This document shows positions 18,399-27,838 of a stretch of 64,000 bases of DNA, one piece after another (positions within the stretch are counted from its first letter, which is position 1; each line of letters starts with the position of its first letter). This stretch comes from Parvibaculum sp. (lineage in GTDB: Bacteria > Pseudomonadota > Alphaproteobacteria > Parvibaculales > Parvibaculaceae). Location: assembly GCA_017642695.1 (NCBI GenBank), contig JAEPQD010000001.1, positions 1,435,701 through 1,499,700 of the forward strand, read 5' to 3'. The notes beneath the pieces were generated by a model, which saw only the letters and a program-made list of their open reading frames with translations, had not been told where the DNA came from and did not search any database. The position numbers and the translations under genes are program-made.

Positions 18399-19121
18399 TC
18401 ATTGACGTGCCATCATGCGGGAGAGAAGACGCGGCGCCCAGCGGTCCAGGAAGAGCGCCGGGCCCGCCTTGCCGATGGCGATGCGGTCAGTGCCTGCAGT
18501 CAGCCCTGTCAGAACGGCGCGCGCGACTCTCTCTGGCGAGATCTTTCCCCGGCCCCGCCCACCTGTCATGGCGGTCGCAACGAGCGGAGGCACGATCTCG
18601 ACGACACGAAGTTCCTGTGGGGCGAGTTGCTGGCGCAGCGCCAGCGCGAAGCTGCGAAGGCCTGCCTTGCTTGCGCAATAGACCGGCGCGGAGGTCTTGG
18701 GCTTGTAGGCGAGTACCGACGTCAGGAAACAGATCGCACCACCCCGAACCATGTATGGCAGTAGTGTTTCCGTAAGCCGGATCGGTGCGACGAGATTGAC
18801 GGCAATTTCCTGATCCGCGGCTTCGCCGATTGTACCGTTTGCATAGTCTAGTGCCTGCTGCGTGCCGGCGTTGTGGATGAGAATGTCGAGTGGTCCGCTG
18901 AGCCGCGCAACGGCGGAAATGATCGCCGCGCGGCCTTCATCCGTCGCGATATCCGCGGCGACGGCGAAAGGCGACGGCGTGACGGTGCGGCCGCAGGTCA
19001 GCACTTCCGCGCCTGCATCCGTGAATGCGGCGACGAGAGCCGCACCGATGCCCTGTGTGCCGCCAGTTACGAATACGCGTTTGCCCGAAAAGTCTTGAGT
19101 GAGTCTTGTCATGCGCGTCAT
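18399..19121 (-). CDS. Short-chain dehydrogenase/reductase
   Basis: This is a 240-residue classical SDR with TGGTQGIGAALV (about residues 17-28), HNAG and the YCASKAGL active site (Tyr/Lys). An Arg after beta-2 (CGRTVTPSP) hints at NADPH preference. The start at 19121 is an ATG with another in-frame ATG nine bases later; no strong ribosome site separates them. It follows the acyl-CoA dehydrogenase gene on the same strand after a 55-bp gap and could be its cotranscribed partner. Unlike the FMO-linked SDR it lacks a C-terminal hydrophobic segment. Its substrate is unknown. Confidence 0.85.
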   Translation of the reverse strand: MTRMTRLTQDFSGKRVFVTGGTQGIGAALVAAFTDAGAEVLTCGRTVTPSPFAVAADIATDEGRAAIISAVARLSGPLDILIHNAGTQQALDYANGTIGEAADQEIAVNLVAPIRLTETLLPYMVRGGAICFLTSVLAYKPKTSAPVYCASKAGLRSFALALRQQLAPQELRVVEIVPPLVATAMTGGRGRGKISPERVARAVLTGLTAGTDRIAIGKAGPALFLDRWAPRLLSRMMARQ

Positions 19122-19176
19122 GTCGCATGATGCCGTGCCCGAGTGCTTGATGAATCGCGCCAAAAAGTGGCGGATG

Positions 19177-20358
19177 CTAGAGCCCGAGGATTCGCTTCGC
19201 GATGATGTTCTTCTGGATTTCGTTCGAGCCACCATAGATCGATTGCGCGCGAGCGCCGAGATAGGAGGCGACGGCTGGCGCAGCGCCGGAAGGCAGCGCC
19301 GTATTGCCGGTCCAGGCCGGCGCAACCGAATCCGGGAAGGCGGGCAGCATGTAGGGACCATAAGCTTCCATACCGAGTTCCGTGATGTCCTGAGCGAGTT
19401 CGGTCGCGATGATCTTCAGGATCGAGGATTCGTTTCCCGGCGCGCCGCCCTCGGCAACGGAGGAAAGCGTACGAAGAACCGTGAGCTCCAGCGCGTCGAG
19501 CCGCGCTTCGAGCGATGAAAGTTTCTCTACGAAGGCCGGGTCTTCGAAGAGGCCGCGCTCGCGGGCAACGTTGCGCGTATTCGCGAGCTGCTTCCGCTTG
19601 CCGGCGACATGGGCATAGGAGGTGCGTTCATGGCCGAGGAGATAGTTGGCATAGGTCCAGCCCTTGCCTTCCTCGCCGATGCGGTTCGCCTTCGGTACGC
19701 GCACATCCTCGAAGGTGACGCTGTTGAGCGAATGCTTGCCGTCGATGGTGATGATCGGGTTGACGGTGATCCCCGGCGTCTTCATGTCGATCAGGAGGAA
19801 GGTGATGCCGTCCTGCTTCTTCTCTTCCTGGCTCGTGCGCAGAAGGCAGAAGATCCAGTCCGCATGCTGGCCGAGGCTCGTCCAGATCTTCGTGCCGTTG
19901 ACGATGTAGTCGTCGCCATCGGATATCGCCGCACATTGAAGCGAGGCGAGATCGGACCCGGAGCCTGGTTCCGAGTAGCCCTGTGCCCAGAAGGTCGTGC
20001 TGTCGAGAATGCCGGGCAGCCAGCGCCGCTTCTGTTCCTCCGTGCCGAAGGTGTAGATCACCGGGCCGACATAGAGCAGGCCCATTGGCACGACGTTGAG
20101 CGCACCGGCACGTTCGAGCTCCTCGTCGAAGATGTATTTCTCGTTGGCGCTCCAGCCCGTGCCGCCGGCCGATTTCGGCCAGTTGACGGCAAGCCAGCCT
20201 TTCGCCGCCATCGCGCGCTCGGACTTCTGATAGTCGGCTTTGGAGGGCGAGGCGCCGCTTGCCATCTTCTCCACGATCTCGCGCGGATACTCGTTCTCGA
20301 AGAAGTCCCGGACCTTCATCCTGAATTCTTCGTCCTTCTCGGAGAATGAGAAGTCCAT
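19177..20358 (-). CDS. Acyl-CoA dehydrogenase (FadE17-like)
   Basis: This FAD-dependent enzyme introduces the alpha-beta double bond in acyl-CoAs. The 393-residue product shows an N-terminal helical domain, the FAD/substrate block FWAQGYSEPGSGSDLASLQ, KIWTSLGQHADW, a KGWTYANYLLGHER segment and the C-terminal IYGGSNEIQKNIIAKRILGL. The arrangement resembles the large-subunit/FadE17 branch used for branched, steroid-side-chain or dicarboxylic acyl-CoAs. I could not place the catalytic base with certainty. A GGGAGG ribosome site precedes the ATG. An SDR gene follows on the same strand. Confidence 0.9.
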   Translation of the reverse strand: MDFSFSEKDEEFRMKVRDFFENEYPREIVEKMASGASPSKADYQKSERAMAAKGWLAVNWPKSAGGTGWSANEKYIFDEELERAGALNVVPMGLLYVGPVIYTFGTEEQKRRWLPGILDSTTFWAQGYSEPGSGSDLASLQCAAISDGDDYIVNGTKIWTSLGQHADWIFCLLRTSQEEKKQDGITFLLIDMKTPGITVNPIITIDGKHSLNSVTFEDVRVPKANRIGEEGKGWTYANYLLGHERTSYAHVAGKRKQLANTRNVARERGLFEDPAFVEKLSSLEARLDALELTVLRTLSSVAEGGAPGNESSILKIIATELAQDITELGMEAYGPYMLPAFPDSVAPAWTGNTALPSGAAPAVASYLGARAQSIYGGSNEIQKNIIAKRILGL

Positions 20359-20454
20359 CTGCCGCCCTCCCGAATTGCTTTTGCGGGAGTGTAGCTTGAC
20401 CGGCAGGCGCCGTCAGCGTCCTGAAGCTGTTGCCGCGACGTCACCTCCCGGAAA

Positions 20455-20494
20455 AGTGAAAATGCAGAAGGGCCGGTGTCTCCACCGGCCCTTC
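20455..20494 (-). terminator. Intrinsic terminator of groES-groEL
   Basis: Downstream of groL the minus strand carries a perfect 12-bp stem (GAAGGGCCGGTG / CACCGGCCCTTC, 20494-20467) with a GAGA loop and a T-rich tail (TGCATTTTCAC). It closes the operon before the acyl-CoA dehydrogenase gene. Confidence 0.85.
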
Positions 20495-20525
20495 GCTTGT
20501 CTCTCGGGTGAGAGGCGGGACTTCC

Positions 20526-22270
<1,745 letters not shown>

Positions 22271-22271
22271 C

Positions 22272-22589
22272 TTATTCGGCGGCTGCCTTCTTCTTGGCAC
22301 CACCTTCGAGCACACCCATGATGTCGCTCTCTTTCATGATCAGGAGGTCCTGGCCGTCGATCTTGACCTCCGTGCCCGACCATTTGCCGAAAATCACGCG
22401 GTCGCCGGTCTTCACGTCCGGCGCGATCACCTTGCCGTCATCGCCGCGGGCGCCCGGGCCCACCGCAATCACTTCGCCCTGCGAGGGCTTTTCCTGAGCC
22501 GTGTCCGGAATGATGATGCCGCCGGCGGTCTTGGCTTCTTCCTCGACGCGGCGTACCACGACGCGGTCATGCAGAGGACGGAACTTCAT
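22272..22589 (-). CDS. groS: Co-chaperonin GroES
   Basis: This is the 10-kDa lid of the GroEL chamber. The 105-residue protein has the family start [17 protein letters not shown], the mobile-loop segment ([16 protein letters not shown]) that docks on Gro[13 protein letters not shown] and the closing [24 protein letters not shown]. The tail KKKAAAE is slightly longer than the E. coli protein. The ATG at 22589 has an AGGAG ribosome site. The gene is preceded by a sigma70-like promoter and a CIRCE operator, implying HrcA repression. It is first in the groES-groEL operon. Confidence 0.97.
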   Translation of the reverse strand: MKFRPLHDRVVVRRVEEEAKTAGGIIIPDTAQEKPSQGEVIAVGPGARGDDGKVIAPDVKTGDRVIFGKWSGTEVKIDGQDLLIMKESDIMGVLEGGAKKKAAAE

Positions 22590-22650
22590 CTCTGGCTTCT
22601 CCTGTGTCCCAACCGCTAAGTTGCGGAAAATTCTGAATTTTTTGAAAGTG

Positions 22651-22677
22651 TTAGCACTCACGACGAATGAGTGCCAA
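22651..22677. promoter_or_regulatory. CIRCE operator (HrcA binding site)
   Basis: TTAGCACTC-N9-GAGTGCCAA matches the CIRCE consensus (TTAGCACTC-N9-GAGTGCTAA) with one mismatch in the right arm. It lies between the promoter and groS, in the transcribed leader, as is usual for HrcA control. Confidence 0.95.
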
Positions 22678-22688
22678 GCCACGCCGGA

Positions 22689-22717
22689 CAAATAGGAGCT
22701 GTGCAGGTCTCTGTCAA
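22689..22717 (-). promoter_or_regulatory. Sigma70-like promoter of groES-groEL
   Basis: On the minus strand a perfect -35 TTGACA (22717-22712) is separated by 17 bp from TATTTG (22694-22689). Transcription should start a few bases downstream, just ahead of the CIRCE element. This looks like a vegetative promoter repressed by HrcA; no sigma32-type motif was noticed. Confidence 0.7.
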
Positions 22718-22744
22718 GCGGCTGGGGCCGGATTCGGAGGGGAT

Positions 22745-23479
22745 TCAGGCGATGATGAGCACCGCGCCGCCGAAGCGCCGTTTCAGATGCCCGAGCAGGC
22801 CAGCTGCAAAGAGGGTCGCGCCAAGGATCTCCATGATCTCTTCCGTGCAGAAGGCAAGCACATAGGCGAGGCTTTCCTCGCCATGGATCGTCAGCACTTT
22901 GCCGCCAACAATCTCCATGCCGAGGGCACCGCCGACATAAAGAATCCCGGCAGTAAGGAAGATGGCCCGGGTCCGGGCTGGTTGCGCGAGCAGGAAGGGC
23001 AGATAGGCAAGGCCGGCCAGCGCGACCAGTACCATGCCGGGGATCACCCAGGCGAAATGGAGGAAGCCGCTGAGGCCGAGGCTTTCGCGGAGCGGCTCGA
23101 TGGCGACCTCATGAACGCCCGTCGCTTCGTCGATCGAAAGACCTATAAATATCAGCGTCAGAATCGCCCAGTGGAAGAGATAATTCTCGCCGTTTCGAGC
23201 GGCCGAGGCCGTGACAATGGCGAGGATCGCCGCGGACAGGGCGAGCAGAAGCGAGGTGTACCAGGCCGGCAGGCAATGCTCGGCGTTAAAGGCGATGTGC
23301 CGCAGATCCTGCACGAGCGTTTCGAGCCCGAACGCTGCGACGTACCATTCCCGGAACAGGCCAAGCGCGATTACGGTAAACGACGCTGCCCATAGGAGGG
23401 ACGAAATGCCGGTCGGGCGAAGGCGGAAAACCCTTTCATCGACAGGCGGTTGCGTCTGCTCGGCGGTCCGATCAACCAT
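22745..23479 (-). CDS. Uncharacterised integral-membrane protein
   Basis: This is a 244-residue protein with about six hydrophobic segments and a charged N-terminal tail (first about 25 residues). I do not recognise a named family. Polar motifs that look conserved-like sit at helix ends: [21 protein letters not shown] and [12 protein letters not shown]. The clustering of Asp/Glu/His near membrane borders could mean metal binding or an enzyme-like site, but nothing proves it. It lies between the groES promoter and the divergent aat gene. The ATG at 23479 is followed by a plausible hydrophilic start. Confidence 0.6.
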   Translation of the reverse strand: MVDRTAEQTQPPVDERVFRLRPTGISSLLWAASFTVIALGLFREWYVAAFGLETLVQDLRHIAFNAEHCLPAWYTSLLLALSAAILAIVTASAARNGENYLFHWAILTLIFIGLSIDEATGVHEVAIEPLRESLGLSGFLHFAWVIPGMVLVALAGLAYLPFLLAQPARTRAIFLTAGILYVGGALGMEIVGGKVLTIHGEESLAYVLAFCTEEIMEILGATLFAAGLLGHLKRRFGGAVLIIA

Positions 23480-23552
23480 TTCTTAGGCTCCCGTTGTGAC
23501 ACTCCGGCGACTGCCTCGCCTGGACGTAGCAAAACAGGGACCACCGCCGGAG

Positions 23553-24425
23553 ATGGCCGAACGTGGCGAAATGACACGAATGCGCGACCTCACGGGAACG
23601 GAGGGCCTGCTCCGTATGGTTTACGGACTTGCCTATGCCGCTCGTCCGCGACGGTTGGCGCATCCCTTCGGTTTTGCGCAGATCGGGCTGGAACGGCTCG
23701 TCCGTGGGCGGAACGGCGCCCCCTTTCTGAGACGGCCGGAAGAGGCCCTCGAGACACCGGACGGGCTTGTCGATATCGGCGGGCCGATGACGGTCGATCG
23801 CCTCGTCGCGGCCTACGAGAAGGGCATCTTTCCCTGGTGTCACGTCGGTCCCGTCAAGTGGTGGGCGCCGTCGCAGCGCGCGGTGCTCTTCCTTGAGGAA
23901 AGCCGGATCGAGAAGAACCTGCGCCGTCTTCTCCGGCAGGACCGCTTCACTGTGACCTTCGACACGAGGTTCCGGGAGGTGATGGAGGCCTGCGCCGAAC
24001 CGCGCCCCGGCCGCCCGGCGCTGACCTGGATCTCGCCGCGCTTCATGGATGCCTACGAAGCGCTCCACGAGGCCGGCCACGCGCATTCGGTCGAGGTTCG
24101 GGACAAGGACGGCAATCTGGCAGGCGGTCTCTACGGCGTTGCGTCGGGTGGCGTCTTCTTCACGGAATCGCAGTTCGCGCGCGCCCGCGACACCTCGAAA
24201 GTGGCTTTCGTTACGCTGAACCGGCATCTCGCCGAATGGGGCTACACCGTCAACGACGGCAAGGACATGACCGGCCACCTCGCGGCGCTCGGCATGCGAA
24301 GCATTCCCCGCGCCGAGTTCGTCGCGCTTCTGCATGCGAATGCGGGGAAGGGCCGTGCGCCCGGACGCTGGGAGATCGATACGTCGCTTGATGTTGCGGG
24401 CTGGATGCCTGGCGGCGAAGGCTAG
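23553..24425 (+). CDS. aat: Leucyl/phenylalanyl-tRNA-protein transferase
   Basis: Aat transfers Leu or Phe from tRNA to N-terminal Lys/Arg of proteins, marking them for ClpS/ClpAP degradation (N-end rule). The family core is clear: LVAAYEKGIFPWC, VKWWAPSQRAVL, WISPRFMDAYEALHEAGHAHSVEV and GGLYGVASGGVFFTESQF. The product (290 residues from ATG 23553) carries an N-terminal extension of about 65 residues before the usual GLVDIGG start. Three other starts (GTG 23496, ATG 23571, ATG 23580) are possible, and none has a strong ribosome site. It overlaps the convergent TetR gene by 4 nt. Confidence 0.88.
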   Translation: MAERGEMTRMRDLTGTEGLLRMVYGLAYAARPRRLAHPFGFAQIGLERLVRGRNGAPFLRRPEEALETPDGLVDIGGPMTVDRLVAAYEKGIFPWCHVGPVKWWAPSQRAVLFLEESRIEKNLRRLLRQDRFTVTFDTRFREVMEACAEPRPGRPALTWISPRFMDAYEALHEAGHAHSVEVRDKDGNLAGGLYGVASGGVFFTESQFARARDTSKVAFVTLNRHLAEWGYTVNDGKDMTGHLAALGMRSIPRAEFVALLHANAGKGRAPGRWEIDTSLDVAGWMPGGEG

Positions 24426-25039
24426 GTCTTCGCGCGCAGGCCCCGAAGCGTCAGCTTGATGATCGCCGCGAGCTGGTTCCTGAAGGTCTCTTCGTTCGGC
24501 GCCTTTTCCGCGCCGCAGGCGGCCGCAATCAGCGCCTCCGAAGCATCCCTGTCGCTCAGCCCGACAAGCGCAGGATCGAGTTCGCCGCTCTCGATGCCTT
24601 TGCGCACCAGTTCGAACACCGCATCGTGGAACTGCGCCGTCACCTTCTCGAAGGGAGCGCTCGGCAGGCGGCTGCTCGAGTCGATGAGTTCCGCCGCGTG
24701 CGGGCTCGACAGGACCCAGCTATAGGCGAAGCCGAACTTCGCCTCCATGAGCGCGTTCAGCTTTTCCTCGAGCGGCAGGTCGAGTGCATCCGCTTCCTCG
24801 AGGCTCTCCGTCACTTGCGCGGCAAGGGATTTGCAGATCGCCTCGAACAGTTCGTCCTTGCTCTTGAAGTAGAGATAAAGCGTTCCCTTGGCGACGGCAG
24901 CCGCGCGCGCGATGTCTTCCATCGACGTGCGCCGGTACCCGTAGTGCCGGAAGAGGTCGAGCGCGGAAGAGATGATGATCTCCCGCTTGTCCGGTCCTGC
25001 CGCTTTTTGCAGTGCGGCGCCACCTTGAGGCCTGGCCAT
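24422..25039 (-). CDS. TetR-family transcriptional regulator
   Basis: This is a 205-residue regulator with the TetR DNA-binding domain at about residues 17-63 (REIIISSALDLFRHYGYRRTSMEDIARAAAVAKGTLYLYF, read in parts) and a mostly helical C-terminal ligand domain. It is the only good ATG start in the frame. Its nearest possible target upstream is the small Cys-rich exported protein gene, which ends 6 bp before and is on the same strand. No clear dyad was seen next to its own start. Its role and ligand are unknown. Confidence 0.8.
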   Translation of the reverse strand: MARPQGGAALQKAAGPDKREIIISSALDLFRHYGYRRTSMEDIARAAAVAKGTLYLYFKSKDELFEAICKSLAAQVTESLEEADALDLPLEEKLNALMEAKFGFAYSWVLSSPHAAELIDSSSRLPSAPFEKVTAQFHDAVFELVRKGIESGELDPALVGLSDRDASEALIAAACGAEKAPNEETFRNQLAAIIKLTLRGLRAKT

Positions 25040-25044
25040 GATTC

Positions 25045-25278
25045 CTATCGTTTGATCGTGAAGGGGCAGGTTTTCGCAACAGGAACGACGAGAGTGCGAA
25101 CCGCGCCGCCGCAATCGTAGTAGCAGATCTTGCGTATGCCCGAACGTTGCTGATTGCTGAGCGAGCAGGTCGCCTGAGCGTATTGATCGTAGGCTGGTCT
25201 CTTGCTCATCTCGGTTTCGGACCCGGCTGTCGAAAGGGCCGCCAGCATCAGCAGCCCAGAAAGAGTTACGGTTTCCAT
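25045..25278 (-). CDS. Small exported Cys-containing protein
   Basis: This short gene encodes 77 residues. The N-terminus is a likely signal peptide (METVTLSGLLMLAALSTAGS). The mature part has four cysteines in the pattern C..(ATCSLSNQQRSG)..KICYYDC..TCPF, suggesting two disulfides in the periplasm. Similar short proteins with an IC-Y-x-C block and a closing CPxxI(K/R) are common hypothetical genes in alphaproteobacteria. An in-frame GTG 12 nt upstream is an alternative start; the GGGGGTGA stretch suits the ATG. It lies just upstream of the TetR gene on the same strand. Function is unknown. Confidence 0.65.
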   Translation of the reverse strand: METVTLSGLLMLAALSTAGSETEMSKRPAYDQYAQATCSLSNQQRSGIRKICYYDCGGAVRTLVVPVAKTCPFTIKR

Positions 25279-25443
25279 TTTTTGACTCACCCCCGGAGAT
25301 GCAGTCTAGCACCTTTTGTTGCCGTCTAGCGTTGCCTCTCGCGGCTTGAAATTCAACCCACCGAAAGGGACGAAGATGCGGCATTTGTGCGGCCGCCCCG
25401 TCACTGTAGGATGCGGCCCGCATGATTTGACGAAGGGGAAACC

Positions 25444-26589
25444 ATGACAAGCGACGCTCTGATAGCCGCAAAGGCGCTGATCGGCCAACCCGGGTCCCGG
25501 GCGATGATTCCGACACCCGCGCTGGTGCTCGATCTGGAGGCCTTCGAGCGGAACGTTGCGCGCATGGCGGAGCACTGCAAGGTAAACGGGCTCGCGGTCA
25601 GACCTCATTCGAAGACGCACAAGTCGGTGACGATCGCAAAGGCGCAGGTCGCCGCGGGTGCGCTGGGCGTGTGCTGCGCGAAACTCGGCGAAGCGGAGGC
25701 GATGGCCGCGGGCGGCATCGAGAGCATCCTGATCACATCGCCGGTCGTGACGGCGCAGGGTATCGAACGGCTCGTCGCGCTCAACGCGAAACTGCCGGAC
25801 CTGATGGTGGTGGTCGACAATCCAGAGAACGCGCGTGCGCTTGCGGCTGCGGCGGCGGAAGAGAAGCGGACGCTCAAGGTGCTGGTCGATCTCGATGTCG
25901 GCCTGCACCGCACCGGCATCCGGCCGGGTGCGGATGCGACAGACCTCGCCGAACTTCTCGATGCGGCGGAGTTCCTCGAGTTGCGCGGGCTGCAGGCCTA
26001 TGCCGGCCATCTCATGCATGTCCACGATTTCGCGGAGCGGCGCGAGAAATCGCTTGGCGCCATGAAGATGCTGGGCGAGCAGCGCGACGCGCTGAACGCC
26101 AAGGGCTTGTGCTGCGATATCGTTTCGGGCGGCGGCACCGGCAGCTACAACATCGATCCGGAAGCGAAGGTGCTGACGGAGCTGCAGGGCGGCTCCTACA
26201 TCTTCATGGACAAGCAGTACAACGACGTCGCGCTCGGTAACGGCGCGAGCTTCCCCTTCGAAACGGCGCTCTTCGTGCAGATGTCGGTCGTCTCCAACAA
26301 CACGAAGAACCTCGCAACGACGGATGCGGGCTTCAAATCCTTTTCGACCGACGCCGAGCCGCCCGTGCTCTTTTCCGGCGCGCCGGAAGGGGCGGGTTAC
26401 TTCTTTTTCGGCGACGAGCAGGGCGGCATCCTGCTGCCCGATGGCGCACAACTGCCATTAGGCAGTGTACTGACGGCCATGACCCCGCATTGCGATCCGA
26501 CGGTCAATCTCTACGACGCCTATCATGTCGTGAAAGGCGACACGCTGGTCGATATCTGGCCCATCGAGGCGCGCGGCCGAAGCGCCTGA
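25444..26589 (+). CDS. D-threonine aldolase / D-serine dehydratase-like PLP enzyme (fold type III)
   Basis: This is a 381-residue protein of the alanine-racemase-fold family. The N-terminal barrel holds the PLP lysine motif RPHSKTHK (Lys57 probable) and SGGGTGSYN for phosphate binding. The C-terminal beta domain carries TPHCDPTVNLYD, the metal-ligand position of D-threonine aldolase/D-serine dehydratase. A His-x-Asp spacing here fits the Mn-type aldolase more than the Zn-type His-x-Cys dehydratase. It would cleave beta-hydroxy-D-amino acids to glycine plus an aldehyde. A GAAGGGGAAA ribosome site precedes the ATG. It stands alone, followed by a strong hairpin. The exact substrate is inferred only. 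Confidence 0.82.
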   Translation: MTSDALIAAKALIGQPGSRAMIPTPALVLDLEAFERNVARMAEHCKVNGLAVRPHSKTHKSVTIAKAQVAAGALGVCCAKLGEAEAMAAGGIESILITSPVVTAQGIERLVALNAKLPDLMVVVDNPENARALAAAAAEEKRTLKVLVDLDVGLHRTGIRPGADATDLAELLDAAEFLELRGLQAYAGHLMHVHDFAERREKSLGAMKMLGEQRDALNAKGLCCDIVSGGGTGSYNIDPEAKVLTELQGGSYIFMDKQYNDVALGNGASFPFETALFVQMSVVSNNTKNLATTDAGFKSFSTDAEPPVLFSGAPEGAGYFFFGDEQGGILLPDGAQLPLGSVLTAMTPHCDPTVNLYDAYHVVKGDTLVDIWPIEARGRSA

Positions 26590-26595
26590 CGTCCT

Positions 26596-26623
26596 GTTTT
26601 GAGGTATTGGGATACCTCAAAAC
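26596..26623. repeat. Perfect 12-bp inverted repeat after the aldolase gene
   Basis: GTTTTGAGGTAT-N4-ATACCTCAAAAC is a perfect hairpin-forming palindrome 7 bp after the aldolase stop. No T-tract follows in either direction, so it is not a classical terminator. It could be an operator, a transcript-end stabiliser or a weak bidirectional terminator. Confidence 0.7.
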
Positions 26624-26774
26624 GGGCGACCGTCATCGAACTGTCATAAAAACGTCATGAAAGGCATCGGCGCGGCTTTCGCACGCTCCCGGCAGTCGGG
26701 GAGTGTGCATGACGGCGGGCCAGCCACGCGAAATCGCACATTCCGGGGAGGCGGCGAAGGAGACGAAAAAGGTA

Positions 26775-26803
26775 TTGACCGGTCTCCGCTCTCCGGGTAT
26801 TGT
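26775..26803 (+). promoter_or_regulatory. Promoter of the leaderless TetR gene
   Basis: TTGACC (26775-26780), a 17-bp spacer and TATTGT (26798-26803) form a good sigma70-type promoter. The TetR ATG begins at 26810, seven bases after the -10, so transcription probably starts at or next to the start codon (leaderless mRNA). Confidence 0.65.
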
Positions 26804-26819
26804 GAGTGAATGATCACTC
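26802..26819. promoter_or_regulatory. TetR operator over its own promoter and start codon
   Basis: GTGAGTGAATGATCAC (26802-26817) contains the dyad GAGTGA-N4-TCACTC (26804-26819) and covers the -10 edge, probable start site and ATG. A 13/16-matching copy lies before the downstream operon at 27447-27462. Autorepression is inferred. Confidence 0.6.
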
Positions 26820-27391
26820 GCAATGAAAAACCCGCTTCCAAGACACGCGACCGCATCGTCGATGCGTCGCTCCGCCTTTTCGTTTCGCAGGGCATCGCCG
26901 GAACGACGACCCGCGACATCGCGAAGGAGGCGGAAATCGCGGAGGGTACGATCTACCGCCACTTCGAAAGCAAGGAGGCGCTGGCGGCCGAGATCTTCAG
27001 GGAGACCTTCATGCCGCTCTCGAAGGCGCTGGTCCTCCTCGAAGGAGCGGAGGGACCGGTGCTCGAGCGGATCGGAAAGACGGTGGAGCATTTCTACCGG
27101 CTCTTCGACGAGGACCCGACGCGCTGGGTCTATGTGATGACCTACCAGACGGGCCGGCAGTCGAAGCTGCCGCCCGGCACGGCGACACCCTTCACGCTGA
27201 TGCTGAAAATGCTGAAGGAGGGCACGGCGAGCGGCGAGCTCCGCGACCTCGACGCCGACCTCCACACCCAGGTCGTGCTCGGCATGATCACCCAGCCCGC
27301 CATGGGCATCGTCTATGACGAACTCGACGGACCGCTGGCGCCGCGCGCCGCGGAAGTGATGCAGGCGATCCGGAAGGTTCTCGCCCCCTGA
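26810..27391 (+). CDS. TetR-family repressor, leaderless and probably autoregulated
   Basis: This is a 193-residue regulator. The helix-turn-helix is at about residues 12-58 (TRDRIVDASLRLFVSQGIAGTTTRDIAKEAEIAEGTIYRHF, read in parts), followed by a TetR ligand domain with KALVLLEG and PTRWVYVMTYQTG stretches. There is no ribosome site. The ATG at 26810 sits inside a dyad seven bases after a -10 box, so the message should be leaderless. The same operator sequence appears ahead of the next two genes on the same strand, which makes them its probable targets. The ligand is unknown. Confidence 0.85.
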   Translation: MITRNEKPASKTRDRIVDASLRLFVSQGIAGTTTRDIAKEAEIAEGTIYRHFESKEALAAEIFRETFMPLSKALVLLEGAEGPVLERIGKTVEHFYRLFDEDPTRWVYVMTYQTGRQSKLPPGTATPFTLMLKMLKEGTASGELRDLDADLHTQVVLGMITQPAMGIVYDELDGPLAPRAAEVMQAIRKVLAP

Positions 27392-27446
27392 CAGGAATTC
27401 GAATTGCCGGACCATGACACGGGAGACCCATTTGGCCGGCAAGGTA

Positions 27447-27462
27447 GTGAGTGAGCGTTCAC
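27447..27462. promoter_or_regulatory. Second copy of the TetR operator, upstream of the exported-protein operon
   Basis: GTGAGTGAGCGTTCAC matches the operator at 26802-26817 in 13 of 16 positions, with both outer GTGA/TCAC arms kept. It lies 25 bp upstream of the first gene's start codon. It suggests that the TetR protein represses the two downstream genes. Confidence 0.6.
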
Positions 27463-27487
27463 ATCATTTCAACCAAGGAGACGAACG

Positions 27488-27835
27488 ATGAAAAAGCTTC
27501 TGATTGCGACCGCCATTCTTCTCGCCACCACGATGGGCGCACATGCCGACGGCGCCTCGAGCGCGCAGACCTCCGCCGACTTCTCAGGTGCGGTCGTCGA
27601 CAGCGCCGCGAAGGGCACGGCGATTGCCGCCATATCGGTTGCCATGCCCGTGCTGAGTGCCGCGGGCGCCGCCGTCTCGATAGCGGGACCCGTTGCCATC
27701 GCCGGATCGAAGACGCTCCATGACCGCGAAATGAAGCGGCCGAAGCTCACGGTGACGGAAAAGACCGTCGTCACCGAGCGGACGGTGTCGCCCGACGCCG
27801 CGCTCAAGGCGCGCCTTCAGGACGAGGAGATCTGA
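27488..27835 (+). CDS. Small exported protein with an Ala/Val-rich membrane segment
   Basis: This is a 115-residue protein with a clear signal peptide (MKKLLIATAILLATTMGAHA, cleavage expected after AHA). A Ser/Ala-rich stretch follows, then a long hydrophobic segment (about 48-74, AIAAISVAMPVLSAAGAAVS and on). The charged C-terminal tail contains the near-repeat TVTEKTVVTERTV. I recognise no family. A GGAGACGAACG ribosome site is well placed. It is translated just ahead of the DUF2145 gene (3-bp gap) and is under the TetR operator. It may anchor or assist the DUF2145 protein at the inner membrane. Confidence 0.7.
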   Translation: MKKLLIATAILLATTMGAHADGASSAQTSADFSGAVVDSAAKGTAIAAISVAMPVLSAAGAAVSIAGPVAIAGSKTLHDREMKRPKLTVTEKTVVTERTVSPDAALKARLQDEEI

Positions 27836-27838
27836 ACC

